A stretch of 64,000 bases of DNA. Origin: Nitrosomonas communis. GTDB lineage: Bacteria > Pseudomonadota > Gammaproteobacteria > Burkholderiales > Nitrosomonadaceae. The notes beneath the pieces were generated by a model. It saw nothing but the letters and a program-made list of their open reading frames with translations, was not told the DNA's origin and did no database searches. Position numbers and translations under genes: made by a program. Positions 19,317 to 29,408 of the stretch are shown here, in pieces. The DNA lies in assembly GCF_001007935.1 (NCBI RefSeq), contig NZ_CP011451.1:682001-746000 (forward strand), given 5' to 3'. Every line of letters starts with the position of its first letter. The first letter of the stretch is position 1.

Positions 19317-20387
19317 TTAAAAGCCTGCTCCTCGCAAGGCTCTCTCAATCACTTCCTCATCACACACAACGTCTGCCTCACTCTGCAGTGAAGCCAACAG
19401 TGGCACGGAAGTTTGTTCGGTTGCAAAATGATTACTTTGGTTGGGGAAGAAATGTTTACTAAACATCCTCATCACATGCTTAACTCCGATTTCAGTCACT
19501 TGCCTCAAATCATCAGCATAATACCTACCACCCGCCGCTGGTGAGGTTATAATTTCGTATGAAGGAAAGTAAATCACATTTTTATAGCTTCGTTCAGCTA
19601 CATCAGCAGCAACCCTAAGCGCGGCCTTACTGTAGGTAGTGGATACCCACACATGCCGATTCTCGTACGTCGCGATCAGAGGTACGGGTGAAACTGTCAG
19701 TAGAATCTGTACATCAGGATTCACGCTCCGAATTTTTTCAATAAGCAGACAAAGATCCGCTTGAACTTCGTCACAAGTAAAATTAACAAACTCATACTTG
19801 GAAAAATCAAATTCTCCACCAGCCACACCAGGTGCTGTAGGATAAATTGCTCCATCCTGTCTGGAACGCCAGGCTTCTGTCAAACCCAGCGTAAAAATGA
19901 ACCAATCAGCCTTTGTAAAAACATCCCGTACACAATTCAGATGACTGACAACATCCCGCTTTACTTCATCTGCTGAACCATAACCATCAGGCTCAATTTG
20001 AGGCCGGAAAGCATCGACAAATCGACCGTTTCTTTCCCATATCCCATCAATGGGCGAGAATCCTTCAAATGCTCGCTCAAATAATTGAACAGCCTGCCGT
20101 ACCGTGTATACATTACCGTATCGGGCAGAAAATACACCATAATTTTTCTGAGTAGCTTCCTGCTCACTCATACCCAAAGGAGCTGACTCTGGCACATAAT
20201 AATTCAAACCGGACGCCCTGATATGCTTAGCCAGGTGCTGCGCAAAACAACTGCCCATAGTAGCGACTTTGTGCGTCGCAATTATGCTGGCATTTTTTGT
20301 CATTGGATCTATTTGCCCGGGAGGAGGTGTTGTCATACTGCGTGACCAAAAGCAATAATCATCCAATCTTTTATATGGGTTAGTCAT
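19317..20387 (-). CDS. GSCFA-domain protein
   Basis: A 356-residue protein with the family-defining TMGSCFAQHLAKHIR motif near residue 43, then YGNVYTVRQAVQLFERAF, DWFIFTLGLTEAW and QILLTVSPVPLIATY. GSCFA proteins are SGNH/GDSL-like predicted esterases or acetyl-modifying enzymes found in capsule and polysaccharide clusters. The Gly-Ser-Cys region resembles the SGNH nucleophile block. Its ATG overlaps the stop of the preceding WcbI-like gene by four bases (ATGA), so the two are translationally coupled and probably act on the same glycan. No signal peptide is seen, so it is probably cytoplasmic or membrane-associated. Confidence 0.85.
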   Translation of the reverse strand: MTNPYKRLDDYCFWSRSMTTPPPGQIDPMTKNASIIATHKVATMGSCFAQHLAKHIRASGLNYYVPESAPLGMSEQEATQKNYGVFSARYGNVYTVRQAVQLFERAFEGFSPIDGIWERNGRFVDAFRPQIEPDGYGSADEVKRDVVSHLNCVRDVFTKADWFIFTLGLTEAWRSRQDGAIYPTAPGVAGGEFDFSKYEFVNFTCDEVQADLCLLIEKIRSVNPDVQILLTVSPVPLIATYENRHVWVSTTYSKAALRVAADVAERSYKNVIYFPSYEIITSPAAGGRYYADDLRQVTEIGVKHVMRMFSKHFFPNQSNHFATEQTSVPLLASLQSEADVVCDEEVIERALRGAGF

Positions 20388-21925
20388 TTTCCTACTCCTG
20401 CAATTGGTCCCAAAATGCGATCATATACCGATTCATCTCGTCCATGGAACTTGATATCATGGCGTTCAAGGCCTTGCTCTTTATATACATTAAAACAGCT
20501 TTCTATGTATTCTTTCAATCCGCAGATTTTCTTCTGTATAGAAATTTTCCAATCATAAGAACCGCCGGGTAGAGCGTAAAAATCTGCAATCTCTGGATAA
20601 ACCGGCCAAACATTGAAAGTTAATCCATCGGCAATATTAATATCCTTTTCAAGAATGGATTCATTAGCGCCAATTTTCATGGCAAGAATTTTTGCCATTC
20701 TTATCAGTACATACACTTTTGGATGATTGATGGAATACATAAACAATCCTTGACGAACAATGAATGGTAGAAATAAGCTCGCATCCAGATTACAGCTTCT
20801 AAATGATTGCGAAAAATTATCAACGCTTGATTTCCATATAGAGAAATAACCTAATTCATAAAATACTGCTAATGTGAAAAGAGCAGCGGTATCAGCAGCT
20901 TCTAGTCCATTTTTGAAAGCCCAAACACATATTGCTGAATGATAGTCGTCGCTTGGACCTTTGATTATTTCATTCGTCGATATTTTAACGGTATAAATTA
21001 AATCAGGATGAAAAGCGGTGAAATGCAACCGAGGAATTTTGTAGAGTACTAACTTTGGATGAGTCACTAAACACTTCTGAGCAATACCAAATCGATCCGA
21101 CGAAATCCAGATATCCGCATTGTACAGATGTTCAAGTATCTGATCATCAGTGTGATTTGAGTAAGGCACAGCCAAAATCTTATCCTTACTAAATATCTCT
21201 TGCAAAGCAGCCGCTATTCCACCGGTCTGGCAATTACTACTCACAATTATTGTTTTCATGCTATTTTTTTGTTGAAGAATTCTTTTAATACCAACATTTT
21301 TTGTTATGGTAATAGCAAAATAGCAAAAGTCAGTTCCCAGATTCTCCTCACTGTCAGGCAGTATACCAATAAAATCGCCACAGCCTTCTTTCATAACGGG
21401 CACATCGTATTCTATGGTGTAAACTGACCATTCTGATCCCGCGTTGAACCAGTGCCAACCGGAATTGCCAACCTCATTGGTTGAATAGGCTACGGCAAAG
21501 CGCGATTGATCGTTACCGGAAGCACGGGCAATGACACGCACAGTGATACGATGACCGCTGGTGGCAGCTTCGACTTGATCAGGAAGGCGAATACTGTAAC
21601 CACCCGTGGTTCCACCAGAAAGAGCTTTAGAATTACCTCTGGCAAGAGTAATATAGCCAACCTCACCATTCTCACCAGCATGATTTGAGCAAATCATACC
21701 TGTCGGGATAGTTAATGCCTTACCTGTTTCAAAAACGTAATGATAAGTGGCATCTCGGGCAATCTCTATATACAGCTGTTCTACCGCACTGATCGATTTT
21801 GCTGATAGTTCCGCTACAGCTGGAGAAAGAACCTTAAAAGAAGAAGCAATTCCTGAAGAGGTTTTCTCCTTACTGAATACCTCCGGTATCTTCTCTAAGA
21901 TAAGTTTTAGAATATTTTTTTTCAT
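20384..21925 (-). CDS. Beta-rich domain fused to a WcbI-like polysaccharide protein
   Basis: A 513-residue fusion. Residues 1-210 repeat the leader and beta-rich domain of the 15016-15690 protein (TTGGYSIRLPDQVEA, VAYSTNEVGNSGW, GILPDSEEN). After a short basic linker, residues 223-500 start KTIIVSSNCQTGGIAAALQE, the WcbI capsule-protein signature, and continue IWISSDRFG and FHPDLIYTVKI. WcbI-type proteins are linked to capsule modification and may bind or transfer acetyl groups. An ATG at codon 223 has no ribosome binding site, which supports a true fusion over two genes. It is followed by the GSCFA gene with an ATGA overlap. Confidence 0.8.
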   Translation of the reverse strand: MKKNILKLILEKIPEVFSKEKTSSGIASSFKVLSPAVAELSAKSISAVEQLYIEIARDATYHYVFETGKALTIPTGMICSNHAGENGEVGYITLARGNSKALSGGTTGGYSIRLPDQVEAATSGHRITVRVIARASGNDQSRFAVAYSTNEVGNSGWHWFNAGSEWSVYTIEYDVPVMKEGCGDFIGILPDSEENLGTDFCYFAITITKNVGIKRILQQKNSMKTIIVSSNCQTGGIAAALQEIFSKDKILAVPYSNHTDDQILEHLYNADIWISSDRFGIAQKCLVTHPKLVLYKIPRLHFTAFHPDLIYTVKISTNEIIKGPSDDYHSAICVWAFKNGLEAADTAALFTLAVFYELGYFSIWKSSVDNFSQSFRSCNLDASLFLPFIVRQGLFMYSINHPKVYVLIRMAKILAMKIGANESILEKDINIADGLTFNVWPVYPEIADFYALPGGSYDWKISIQKKICGLKEYIESCFNVYKEQGLERHDIKFHGRDESVYDRILGPIAGVGK

Positions 21926-22066
21926 TAATCATAAATCTCTATCTATAAAAATAGAGATTCCTTTTACAAGAGTTTCATTTCTCTATTTTCACATTATTCC
22001 ATTAAAATAGCACAAGCGGTAGACTTAAGCTTGAAGTGTAGTCTTTATGAGAAATAAATTTAATAA

Positions 22067-23509
22067 TCAAATTTCACCAGTGATGCGTACCCGCTCCAGC
22101 GTCATCCCCACCAGCTCCTTGGCTTGCTCTTCCGAATCTGTTTCAGCGTAACATCTCAGCTCCGGCGCATTACCCGATGGTCGCAGATGAATAATCTGCC
22201 CGGAAGCAAATGTCAACCGTAAACCATCCGTTTTATCCTGATTGACTACATTACCCCATGCCTCGCCCAGTACTGTTACTATAGCTTGATGAGAACTTGC
22301 CAAGTTGGCTATCAGCGCCTGGCTGCGCTCGGTAGGGAATTCCTTAATCCGGTCACTTGCGGTAAAACGCTGAGGCAGCGATGCTGACAAAGCAGAAAGC
22401 GGTACGTCTTGTTCTCGCGCCAGAGCAAGCAGCGCCAACATCGGCAAGACAGCGTCACGGGTCGGCAAAGGTCCCAGCATGCAACTATTTCGCTCAAATG
22501 TATTACCTACCAAAAAACCGCCATTGGCTTCGAATCCAACCACACCACCCTTCTCAGCAGCTAATGCTGTTTGCATGACACTGATCACATAAGGCGAACC
22601 TATTTTAGTGCGCATGACATGAGCAAATGCACCACAGCGTTCTATAGCCGTGGTGCTACTAACTGGCGTCACCACTGTGTGGGCATCGAGGTATTGAGCA
22701 CAGAGCAAACCCACAACATCTCCACGCAACCATCGGCCAGTTTCGTTGCCAATCAAGGGGCGATCTGCATCACCATCAGTCGATAACAGTGCATCTAACC
22801 GATGTGTGTTTGCCCATTCTCGACCCAAAACCTGCTCCTCTTCGCTAACTGCTTCAGTATCTATCGGCACGAAGCTATTTGTACGCCCAAGAGAAACCAC
22901 TTCAGCGCCAAACTGTTGGAGCAGCTTCGTTAAAAAATCCCGCGCCACGCTGGAATGTTCATAAACACCAATTCGCTGCCCACCGAGAAAATTTTCTGGG
23001 AAGAACCTTTGATAGCGCTCGCGATACACATCGAGTGGAGTAGAAACTGAAATTAGCTTCATGGCGCTGCGATAAACACCTATATCGGATACCACCGCTT
23101 GAGTGATGGCAGTCTCATGATTTTTGCTGATCTCACCTTCCTCAGTATAAAACTTAATGCCGTTGCGATCAAAAGGAATATGACTGCCAGTAACCATAAT
23201 GGCAGGTATCTGCTCTTGCAATGCATAATAAGCTAACGCGGGAGTCGGCAACGCACCTGCATATATGACCTCCATACCTCGCACCTGAGCTGCCGCTGTA
23301 CAGGCCTGGATAATCGCAGGACTACTCGGTCGTAGATCGTGTCCAACCGCAACGCGCTTCGCTCCAGGCACGACTTCCTGCAGAAACGCCATCGTATAAG
23401 CCCAGCACACACGATCAGTCATATCTGTGACTAATCCCCGTACGCCACTAGTACCAAAGCGTACTCCCGAATCTTTGGCAATGTCTTCCAAATAAATTCT
23501 TTTACTCAA
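22067..23509 (-). CDS. Phosphomannomutase / phosphoglucomutase (alpha-D-phosphohexomutase)
   Basis: The enzyme moves phosphate between C6 and C1 of a hexose phosphate. In this setting it probably makes mannose 1-phosphate for ManC. The 480-residue product has the family blocks in order: GVRFGTSGVRGLVTD, the catalytic loop MVTGSHIPFDRNGIKFY (the phosphoserine is Ser in TGSH), the metal loop STDGDADRP, the sugar loop GFEANGGFLVG and the phosphate loop RPSGNAPELRCY. The loop reads TGSHIP rather than the common TASHNP, a variant known among O-antigen phosphomannomutases. It lies downstream of gmd and fcl on the same strand and probably belongs to their operon. Confidence 0.88.
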   Translation of the reverse strand: MSKRIYLEDIAKDSGVRFGTSGVRGLVTDMTDRVCWAYTMAFLQEVVPGAKRVAVGHDLRPSSPAIIQACTAAAQVRGMEVIYAGALPTPALAYYALQEQIPAIMVTGSHIPFDRNGIKFYTEEGEISKNHETAITQAVVSDIGVYRSAMKLISVSTPLDVYRERYQRFFPENFLGGQRIGVYEHSSVARDFLTKLLQQFGAEVVSLGRTNSFVPIDTEAVSEEEQVLGREWANTHRLDALLSTDGDADRPLIGNETGRWLRGDVVGLLCAQYLDAHTVVTPVSSTTAIERCGAFAHVMRTKIGSPYVISVMQTALAAEKGGVVGFEANGGFLVGNTFERNSCMLGPLPTRDAVLPMLALLALAREQDVPLSALSASLPQRFTASDRIKEFPTERSQALIANLASSHQAIVTVLGEAWGNVVNQDKTDGLRLTFASGQIIHLRPSGNAPELRCYAETDSEEQAKELVGMTLERVRITGEI

Positions 23510-23594
23510 AGCCTTCCCATCCCTTATTTGTACAAATCAAGTTTTTGATACCACAATACGAAGGAACCACTACTAAGGTCAGCTGTAATTTATT

Positions 23595-24557
23595 TCACGC
23601 CTGTCGGTAATGATCTTGATTTGCGACGAACCAGGCATAGGTTGCACGTAAGCCCTCTTCCAGTTCAATTTTTGCCTGCCAACCTAGTGCCTTTAGGCGA
23701 GTAACATCCATCAATTTGCGTGGCGTGCCGTCAGGTTTACTAGCATCAAATCCCAACTGCCCCTTAAAGCCAGTGACACGCGCCAGCGTTTCCGCCAGCT
23801 CGCGAATGGTGCAATCGACTCCTGTTCCCACATTAATATGGGATAGCATTGAGTGAGTGTTGGCGCGATAAATATCCTGATCCATGTTCATGACATATAC
23901 ACTGGCGGCTGCCATGTCATCCACATGTAGAAACTCTCGCTTAGGTGTACCGCTGCCCCAAATGATCACTTCTTCGACTCCAGACTGGACAGCTTCATGG
24001 AATCGCCGCATCAGCGCAGGAATGACATGGCTATTGTCTGGATGAAAATTATCATGTTGGCCATAAAGATTAGTTGGCATGACTGAACGGTAATCTCTGC
24101 CATATTGCCGATTATAACTCTCGCACAGCTTGATACCAGCAATCTTGGCAACCGCATAGGGCTCATTGGTTGCTTCAAGAATACCGGTAAGAAGCGCATC
24201 TTCCCGCATTGGCTGCGGCACATTTCGTGGATAGATGCATGACGAACCCAGGAAAAGCAACTGCTGCACCCCAGTGCGATGAGCGGCATCTATGATGTTA
24301 CATTCCATCATCAGGTTTTCGTAGATGAAGTCGGCCGGATAGGTGTTGTTGGCATAAATGCCCCCAACCTTTGCTGCCGCCAGATACACCTGATCAAAAC
24401 GCTCGTTCCGAAAAAATTTCTGCACATCTGCTTGACTCCGCAGATCCAGTTGCGCATGGGTACGTGTTATGACTTCACAATCCCCTCGCGCCTCCAACTG
24501 TCGCACAATTGCTGACCCCACCATACCCCGATGCCCAGCCACATAGATTCTTTGCAT
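23595..24557 (-). CDS. fcl: GDP-L-fucose synthase
   Basis: The enzyme epimerises and reduces GDP-4-keto-6-deoxymannose to GDP-L-fucose with NADPH. It is an SDR-fold protein of about 320 residues from the chosen start. The N-terminal [19 protein letters not shown] is the nucleotide-binding motif. It is followed by the catalytic Ser in [17 protein letters not shown] and the YxxxK pair in [18 protein letters not shown], then [14 protein letters not shown]. The ATG at 24557 starts directly at the Rossmann strand, whereas an upstream in-frame ATG at 24617 would add 20 untypical residues. It lies 81 bases downstream of gmd on the same strand and completes GDP-mannose to GDP-fucose conversion. Confidence 0.95.
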   Translation of the reverse strand: MQRIYVAGHRGMVGSAIVRQLEARGDCEVITRTHAQLDLRSQADVQKFFRNERFDQVYLAAAKVGGIYANNTYPADFIYENLMMECNIIDAAHRTGVQQLLFLGSSCIYPRNVPQPMREDALLTGILEATNEPYAVAKIAGIKLCESYNRQYGRDYRSVMPTNLYGQHDNFHPDNSHVIPALMRRFHEAVQSGVEEVIIWGSGTPKREFLHVDDMAAASVYVMNMDQDIYRANTHSMLSHINVGTGVDCTIRELAETLARVTGFKGQLGFDASKPDGTPRKLMDVTRLKALGWQAKIELEEGLRATYAWFVANQDHYRQA

Positions 24558-24638
24558 AAAAACCAAACTCCTAAAAAACTGAATTGATGGAAGACTCAAC
24601 TGGTCAAATCCCATCAATGCTAAACTTTGATCGCTACC

Positions 24639-25751
24639 TCACTCGTGATAATCAAACACCGCAAAACCATGACGTTTGACTAGATCATCCCGCTCTGCGG
24701 CCTTCAGGTCTTCCCGCACCATCTCAGACACCAGCTGAGCAAAACTTGTGCGCGGCTGCCAACCCAGCTTCTCTTTTGCCTTGGTTGGATCACCTAATAA
24801 AGTTTCTACTTCAGTGGGGCGAAAATAACGAGAATCTACCGCAACGATCAGCTTTTCATCCCCTGCCCCCATGGAAGATGTCGAGGGAGAAACCCAATAA
24901 CCCTTCTCCCCCACTCCTTGCCCTTCCCAGCGAATTTTTATCCCAAGTACATCCGCCGCCGCATTTACAAAATCGCGTACACTATACTGCACACCCGTGG
25001 CGATAACGAAATCCTCCGGTTGATTCTGCTGCAACATCAACCACTGCATCTCCACATAATCCCGCGCGTGACCCCAGTCGCGCTTGGCATCCAAATTACC
25101 TAGATACAAACAGTCCTGCAGACCAAGCTTGATTCGTGCTAAAGCACGGGTAATCTTGCGAGTGACAAATGTTTCGCCACGCACAGGCGACTCATGATTA
25201 AACAGAATACCGTTACAGGCATACATCCCATAAGCCTCGCGATAATTTACCGTAATCCAGTAGGCGTATAACTTAGCCACCGCATACGGACTGCGCGGAT
25301 AAAACGGCGTAGTCTCCTTCTGGGGAATTTCCTGCACCAGGCCATAAAGTTCGGAGGTTGATGCCTGATAAAACCGCGTTTTCTTCTCCAGCCCCAGAAT
25401 GCGAATCGCTTCCAGAATTCGCAGGGTACCCAGCCCATCAGAATTCGCAGTATATTCCGGTTCCTCAAATGACACCCCAACATGGCTTTGCGCCGCCAGA
25501 TTGTAGATCTCATCCGGCTGCACCTGCTGGATAATACGGATCAGACTTGAAGAGTCCGTTAAATCTCCATGATGGAGAACAAACCGACGATTTTCGACAT
25601 GAGGATCCTGATACAAATGATCAATTCGATCGGTATTAAAAAGCGAAGTACGCCGTTTGATACCATGAACTTCATAACCTTTTTCTAGCAGATATCCTGC
25701 CAAATAAGAGCCATCCTGACCAGTAACACCAGTAATTAAAGCTTTTTTCAT
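24639..25751 (-). CDS. gmd: GDP-mannose 4,6-dehydratase
   Basis: The enzyme dehydrates GDP-D-mannose to GDP-4-keto-6-deoxy-D-mannose, the first step to GDP-L-fucose and related deoxysugars. The 370-residue extended SDR protein shows [20 protein letters not shown] (NADP site), [37 protein letters not shown], the catalytic STSELYG block, [16 protein letters not shown] and [18 protein letters not shown]. Length and motifs are complete. It leads the gmd-fcl-phosphohexomutase unit. With ManC at 42859 the window holds every step from mannose 6-phosphate to GDP-L-fucose. Confidence 0.97.
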   Translation of the reverse strand: MKKALITGVTGQDGSYLAGYLLEKGYEVHGIKRRTSLFNTDRIDHLYQDPHVENRRFVLHHGDLTDSSSLIRIIQQVQPDEIYNLAAQSHVGVSFEEPEYTANSDGLGTLRILEAIRILGLEKKTRFYQASTSELYGLVQEIPQKETTPFYPRSPYAVAKLYAYWITVNYREAYGMYACNGILFNHESPVRGETFVTRKITRALARIKLGLQDCLYLGNLDAKRDWGHARDYVEMQWLMLQQNQPEDFVIATGVQYSVRDFVNAAADVLGIKIRWEGQGVGEKGYWVSPSTSSMGAGDEKLIVAVDSRYFRPTEVETLLGDPTKAKEKLGWQPRTSFAQLVSEMVREDLKAAERDDLVKRHGFAVFDYHE

Positions 25752-26503
25752 TTTGTATTTCTTATAAAATTAATTTGAGTATGTGAATTAAATGGAAATT
25801 AAAACGACTATGTCGTAATTACCGGCTTGTTTATAATAGATTCTTTCTCCTTTCTCCCTCAACTGCCTACGATCAATCATAAAAGCACTCAAAGCCATGA
25901 ACGATAAGAGTTTGGTCAATTTTAAAATTATATTTAACAGCTGATTATGGCAAAACCATTAAAATCATTGGGAAATTGTCCGTAACTATGGTTGCTGATC
26001 AAATTCAAGTGTAATAGAAATGGCACCTCTTCTGAAAATCTATACATATGAATAATCGACTGTTTATTTGTTGCCTTTAGCAATTTAAACATAGTTAAAC
26101 CATAAAATTATTAATACTATCCACAATGCTTCACGCAAATAGCCTCTTCATTAAAGTTCTCAATAAAATCCCCTATCCGAGCAATTTTTTGTCCGCTCTT
26201 ACTAAATGCAGTGTATATTGAATCAGGATGGTTTGCGTTAAAACTCAACGTAGAAAAACATCGAACTTTATGAAATTCCGCCGAAAACTACCCCTGATGA
26301 GAGTTACTATCTCGCCAACCTCCAGAAGTAAAATGATGCCGCTACCCAGGAACTGGAACTGTATGATGTTTTCACATTGTGTAGATCAGCCATTGCCTGC
26401 ATCTAACTGGCGATTCCCTCCACCTTACAATTGCAAAAAAGAACAACCTGTAACGCAACGTTGGAAATATGAGGGTCAGTTTTAAGTTTTGCTATATATG
26501 ATC
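25752..26503. other. Non-coding region between gmd and the fucosidase-like gene
   Basis: About 750 AT-rich bases. Around 26265-26420 one frame reads ELYEIPPKTTPDESYYLANL and then runs into stops, so it may be a decayed gene, but I recognise no family. An 85-codon plus-strand frame (26228-26485) has an implausible composition. No RNA or repeat was seen. Confidence 0.4.
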
Positions 26504-27604
26504 TCAGTTCATACTACAGATCGAGAAAGACTCTGATGCAATTGGTAGTTCATATTTTCTTAAAGCCTTGATCTGCTCAATTTGTTCCGGGTCGATGTAA
26601 CCAATGTATGGTGTCTTTATCCTTCTTACCTTCTTTGTTGTAACTTGACTTTCTTTTCTTACGCACTCATCTACATCTATACCTATAGTACCAACTTCAA
26701 ACGTCAAAGCGCCACCCCGTGACGTAACCAACGAAACATAGTCGCCAAGTTCCTCTTTGGAATAGCGTGTCCCGCCAGAACCCCAACATCCACCAAGATA
26801 TGTCCAAAGATGCCATTGCGCACCATCAATACAGCGAGCATCCGGTATGGGTTTCAGATCTACACTTTCGCCTGCTATATAGTCATTCTGTAGGCTATAA
26901 CGAATAGTTTTTAATCCCGGATTAAAAGCCACTAGTGCATCTGGATTTCCAGCCCTAAGTGCATCTGCAATTTCTTTGAACCATTGTTCCCGATGCGGTG
27001 ATTTACTCCACTCCGATGAATATTGCACCCCATCAATCCACCAGCCAGAAACTTTTGTTTCATAACGAAGCGAAAATTCCTTAAGAACGGCGGCAATATT
27101 TTGAACCAGCTTGTCATTTGGCGGCCATCCCCCCATTGCTTCCCTAACTTTGGGTGACACATGCGATTTCGGATCCAGCCGTAAATTGATGTATAACATC
27201 AACCGTATATTTTTCTTGCGCAGAGCGTTAGATAACTCAAGAGGCACATCCCTAGTCGAAGTAAAACCATTTATCCCGAGAATACGATCATAGGTTTCAT
27301 TAGGCGCCATCATCAGCCAAGGTTGATGATATAGTGTAAAAAGAAACCAAGCTGCTCCCACGTTGGCAGCTTGGTTTGCAATTTCGTCGATCTTCAGTTG
27401 AATGGCTCTTTGTTCGAGTTCGTCTGGAGACTGGGCAAAATAGTGCGTCGATAGTCCGATTTTCCCAGAATACATCCAATCAGTGTTGCGTTGCACTCTA
27501 CTTGACCCCAAGTCAGTATCTGCTTGAACTTGAAAGCAAAAAAGCAGGAAGCTAAAAAATACAACATAACTACATAGAGTTAAATGCTTTAGGAAACTAT
27601 CCAT
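26504..27604 (-). CDS. Secreted alpha-L-fucosidase-like glycoside hydrolase
   Basis: A protein of about 366 residues from the ATG at 27604, with a signal peptide (FLKHLTLCSYVVFFSFLLFC..VQA). The mature part resembles the GH29 fucosidase barrel: WMYSGKIGLSTHYF at the start, IANQAANVGAAWFLFTLYHQ, IRLMLYINLRL, KVSGWWIDGVQYS (the Asp in WWIDG sits where GH29 has its nucleophile) and NPDALVAFNPGL. Family members cleave terminal alpha-L-fucose. Its position beside gmd and fcl suggests trimming or turnover of a fucosylated polymer. GH29 membership is by motif only. A GTG at 27619 is an alternative start, but GTGAG there looks more like the ribosome binding site. Confidence 0.65.
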   Translation of the reverse strand: MDSFLKHLTLCSYVVFFSFLLFCFQVQADTDLGSSRVQRNTDWMYSGKIGLSTHYFAQSPDELEQRAIQLKIDEIANQAANVGAAWFLFTLYHQPWLMMAPNETYDRILGINGFTSTRDVPLELSNALRKKNIRLMLYINLRLDPKSHVSPKVREAMGGWPPNDKLVQNIAAVLKEFSLRYETKVSGWWIDGVQYSSEWSKSPHREQWFKEIADALRAGNPDALVAFNPGLKTIRYSLQNDYIAGESVDLKPIPDARCIDGAQWHLWTYLGGCWGSGGTRYSKEELGDYVSLVTSRGGALTFEVGTIGIDVDECVRKESQVTTKKVRRIKTPYIGYIDPEQIEQIKALRKYELPIASESFSICSMN

Positions 27605-27738
27605 AATTAAGTATCTCACTACACATTAATACCGAAAGATAGTATTTCAGCAATTATGGAATTATGTAGATAAGTCATAACCATACCACGCACATATTTT
27701 GGCAAAAATAGTATTCAACTTGCTGATCGTTTCGGGCA

Positions 27739-28464
27739 TTAGTTTGTCCACATGATCGCCTGGCGATCCTTTCCGAATATGTTTTGCCACGTCTTCCACT
27801 TCCGGACGAACATCATTTTTTCAGCAACCTCATCTAGCAACCTTGATTCAACAGGTATGCCAAAATGGGCGAATATATTATCTAGGAATTTCCTTTTATC
27901 AAAATAAATTTCCTCATATTTGAATAACTTAACATTCTCAAAATTCAAATTTTCTTTATATTTGTTAAGCTTATCTAGGTAAATTTCAGCAGCCTGCAGG
28001 ACATATTGATCAATATTCAAGTGAGATGTAGCCTGCGCTTCCTTCAAGAAAGTATCCTGATTTTTGCTGGGAAGTTTATGTGAAACATTTTTCCCACCAA
28101 AAGAAAAATATTGAGAAACAAGTGCATCTCTCGGATCGCGAATCAATAGTACGGATTTTTTTTCCCTTAGGCGCAATGATTCATTTAGGAGTATTTCCGG
28201 TAAATATCTAAAACCATAAAAAATCTTACCAGGTATGAAGAAATCAAGTAAGCGTTCATCATTTTGCCAATCTTTATCGAATATTCCTTCATTAAATAAA
28301 GTATCCGGAATACTAATACTTGGGATACCAGCGGAATGACACACCTCACCTATCATTTTATGCATCAATGAGCTGCCTGCTTTATGTATTGAAAACGCAT
28401 AGCAGTCCTGAAAATTCCCACAAGGAGCCAATTTAGCATTAAATATTTTTTTGTAATCAATCAT
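27739..28464 (-). CDS. Sulfotransferase
   Basis: A 241-residue PAPS-dependent sulfotransferase. YAFSIHKAGSSLMHKMIGE near residue 25 is the 5'-phosphosulfate-binding loop. SVLLIRDPRDALVSQYFS near residue 105 is the 3'-phosphate-binding motif with the conserved Arg and Ser. The C-terminal part has VKLFKYEEIYFDKRKFLDN. It transfers sulfate from PAPS to a hydroxyl or amino group, and with cysC at 15879 a local PAPS source exists. Its DNA is markedly more AT-rich than the gmd/fcl genes, hinting at separate acquisition. Acceptor unknown; a surface glycan is likely from context. Confidence 0.88.
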   Translation of the reverse strand: MIDYKKIFNAKLAPCGNFQDCYAFSIHKAGSSLMHKMIGEVCHSAGIPSISIPDTLFNEGIFDKDWQNDERLLDFFIPGKIFYGFRYLPEILLNESLRLREKKSVLLIRDPRDALVSQYFSFGGKNVSHKLPSKNQDTFLKEAQATSHLNIDQYVLQAAEIYLDKLNKYKENLNFENVKLFKYEEIYFDKRKFLDNIFAHFGIPVESRLLDEVAEKMMFVRKWKTWQNIFGKDRQAIMWTN

Positions 28465-29408
28465 GCAAATAAACCTTTAAATTGAGTTAGCAAGTTTCTT
28501 GAGGCAGGTCATCAAAAATAAATACTACCGCTTCAACGAAATCCTTATAGCATATAGAATATCCGGATATGCCGAGCGCAATATTGAACCATAATTGAGT
28601 ATGAAAAATACATCTTTTTGATATCCCTAACCACATTTTCAGCATTAAGCCATTATCATAAAAATAATCCAATACGTGATCGAGGATCTTTTGGATAATG
28701 GTATTTAACTTATACTCAGCTATTCTTCATATTCGTAATGCTGTTGCAGTCCCAAGAAATTCTTCGAAAAAAACCTCCTGTAACCTGCCCTGTTTGTTTG
28801 ATTCTAATATTCCAGCTTGGTAAAGTTAAGGTATAGAAGTGAGACATATAATGGTTTCTTATTAATATATATAGGCGACATTGCCTAACTCCATTTCTGG
28901 AAAACAATGAAACCGGCCGCACCTTCTTGTAAGCCGAATGAATTTTCAATACAACACAGTTAAAATCTTCAAATCGATTATTTACGGCAAGGCTAATTAT
29001 TGGGAACCAATCTTTCTTGATAATATTATTAGTATTAAAATCTATCTGTTAGAAATCATAATTTTTTCATGCTAATCATAATACAGAGCAAAACCGTGTA
29101 ACCCTTAATTTTGGATATGAGGTAATCCAGATCACATTGTATTTGTTTTTCTGAATATAATAATAAAGTGACTGTACCCGTAACCAAATAAAACATGTTT
29201 AGTATAAACTTAATAGAGCCGTCAGATACCATGGAAATGAATTTCGCTTGCTCAGCTACGTCTAGTATTTTAACTTTTACAAAGATAATACATGTGCATA
29301 CAGAAAAATTCTCTAACCACCGTTTCCTTTGTCTAGTAGGAGTCGAGTCAAATTACTGCCTTATAGACCAATGATACCGCAGATCAATGCATTATTACCC
29401 TGGCTTTC
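28465..29408. other. Long AT-rich gap without a supported gene
   Basis: About 940 bases. Two minus-strand frames (28487-28672 and 28716-28949) are short, lack ribosome binding sites and have Cys/Phe/Ile-rich compositions unlike real proteins here. No repeat, hairpin terminator or RNA was recognised. Confidence 0.5.

Noticed and set aside
26228..26485. 85-codon plus-strand frame after gmd
   Set aside because: Met/Arg/Pro-rich composition, no ribosome binding site, no family resemblance; another frame there contains stops.
28487..28949. Two short minus-strand frames between sulfotransferase and GT4
   Set aside because: Composition and lack of start signals do not support genes.
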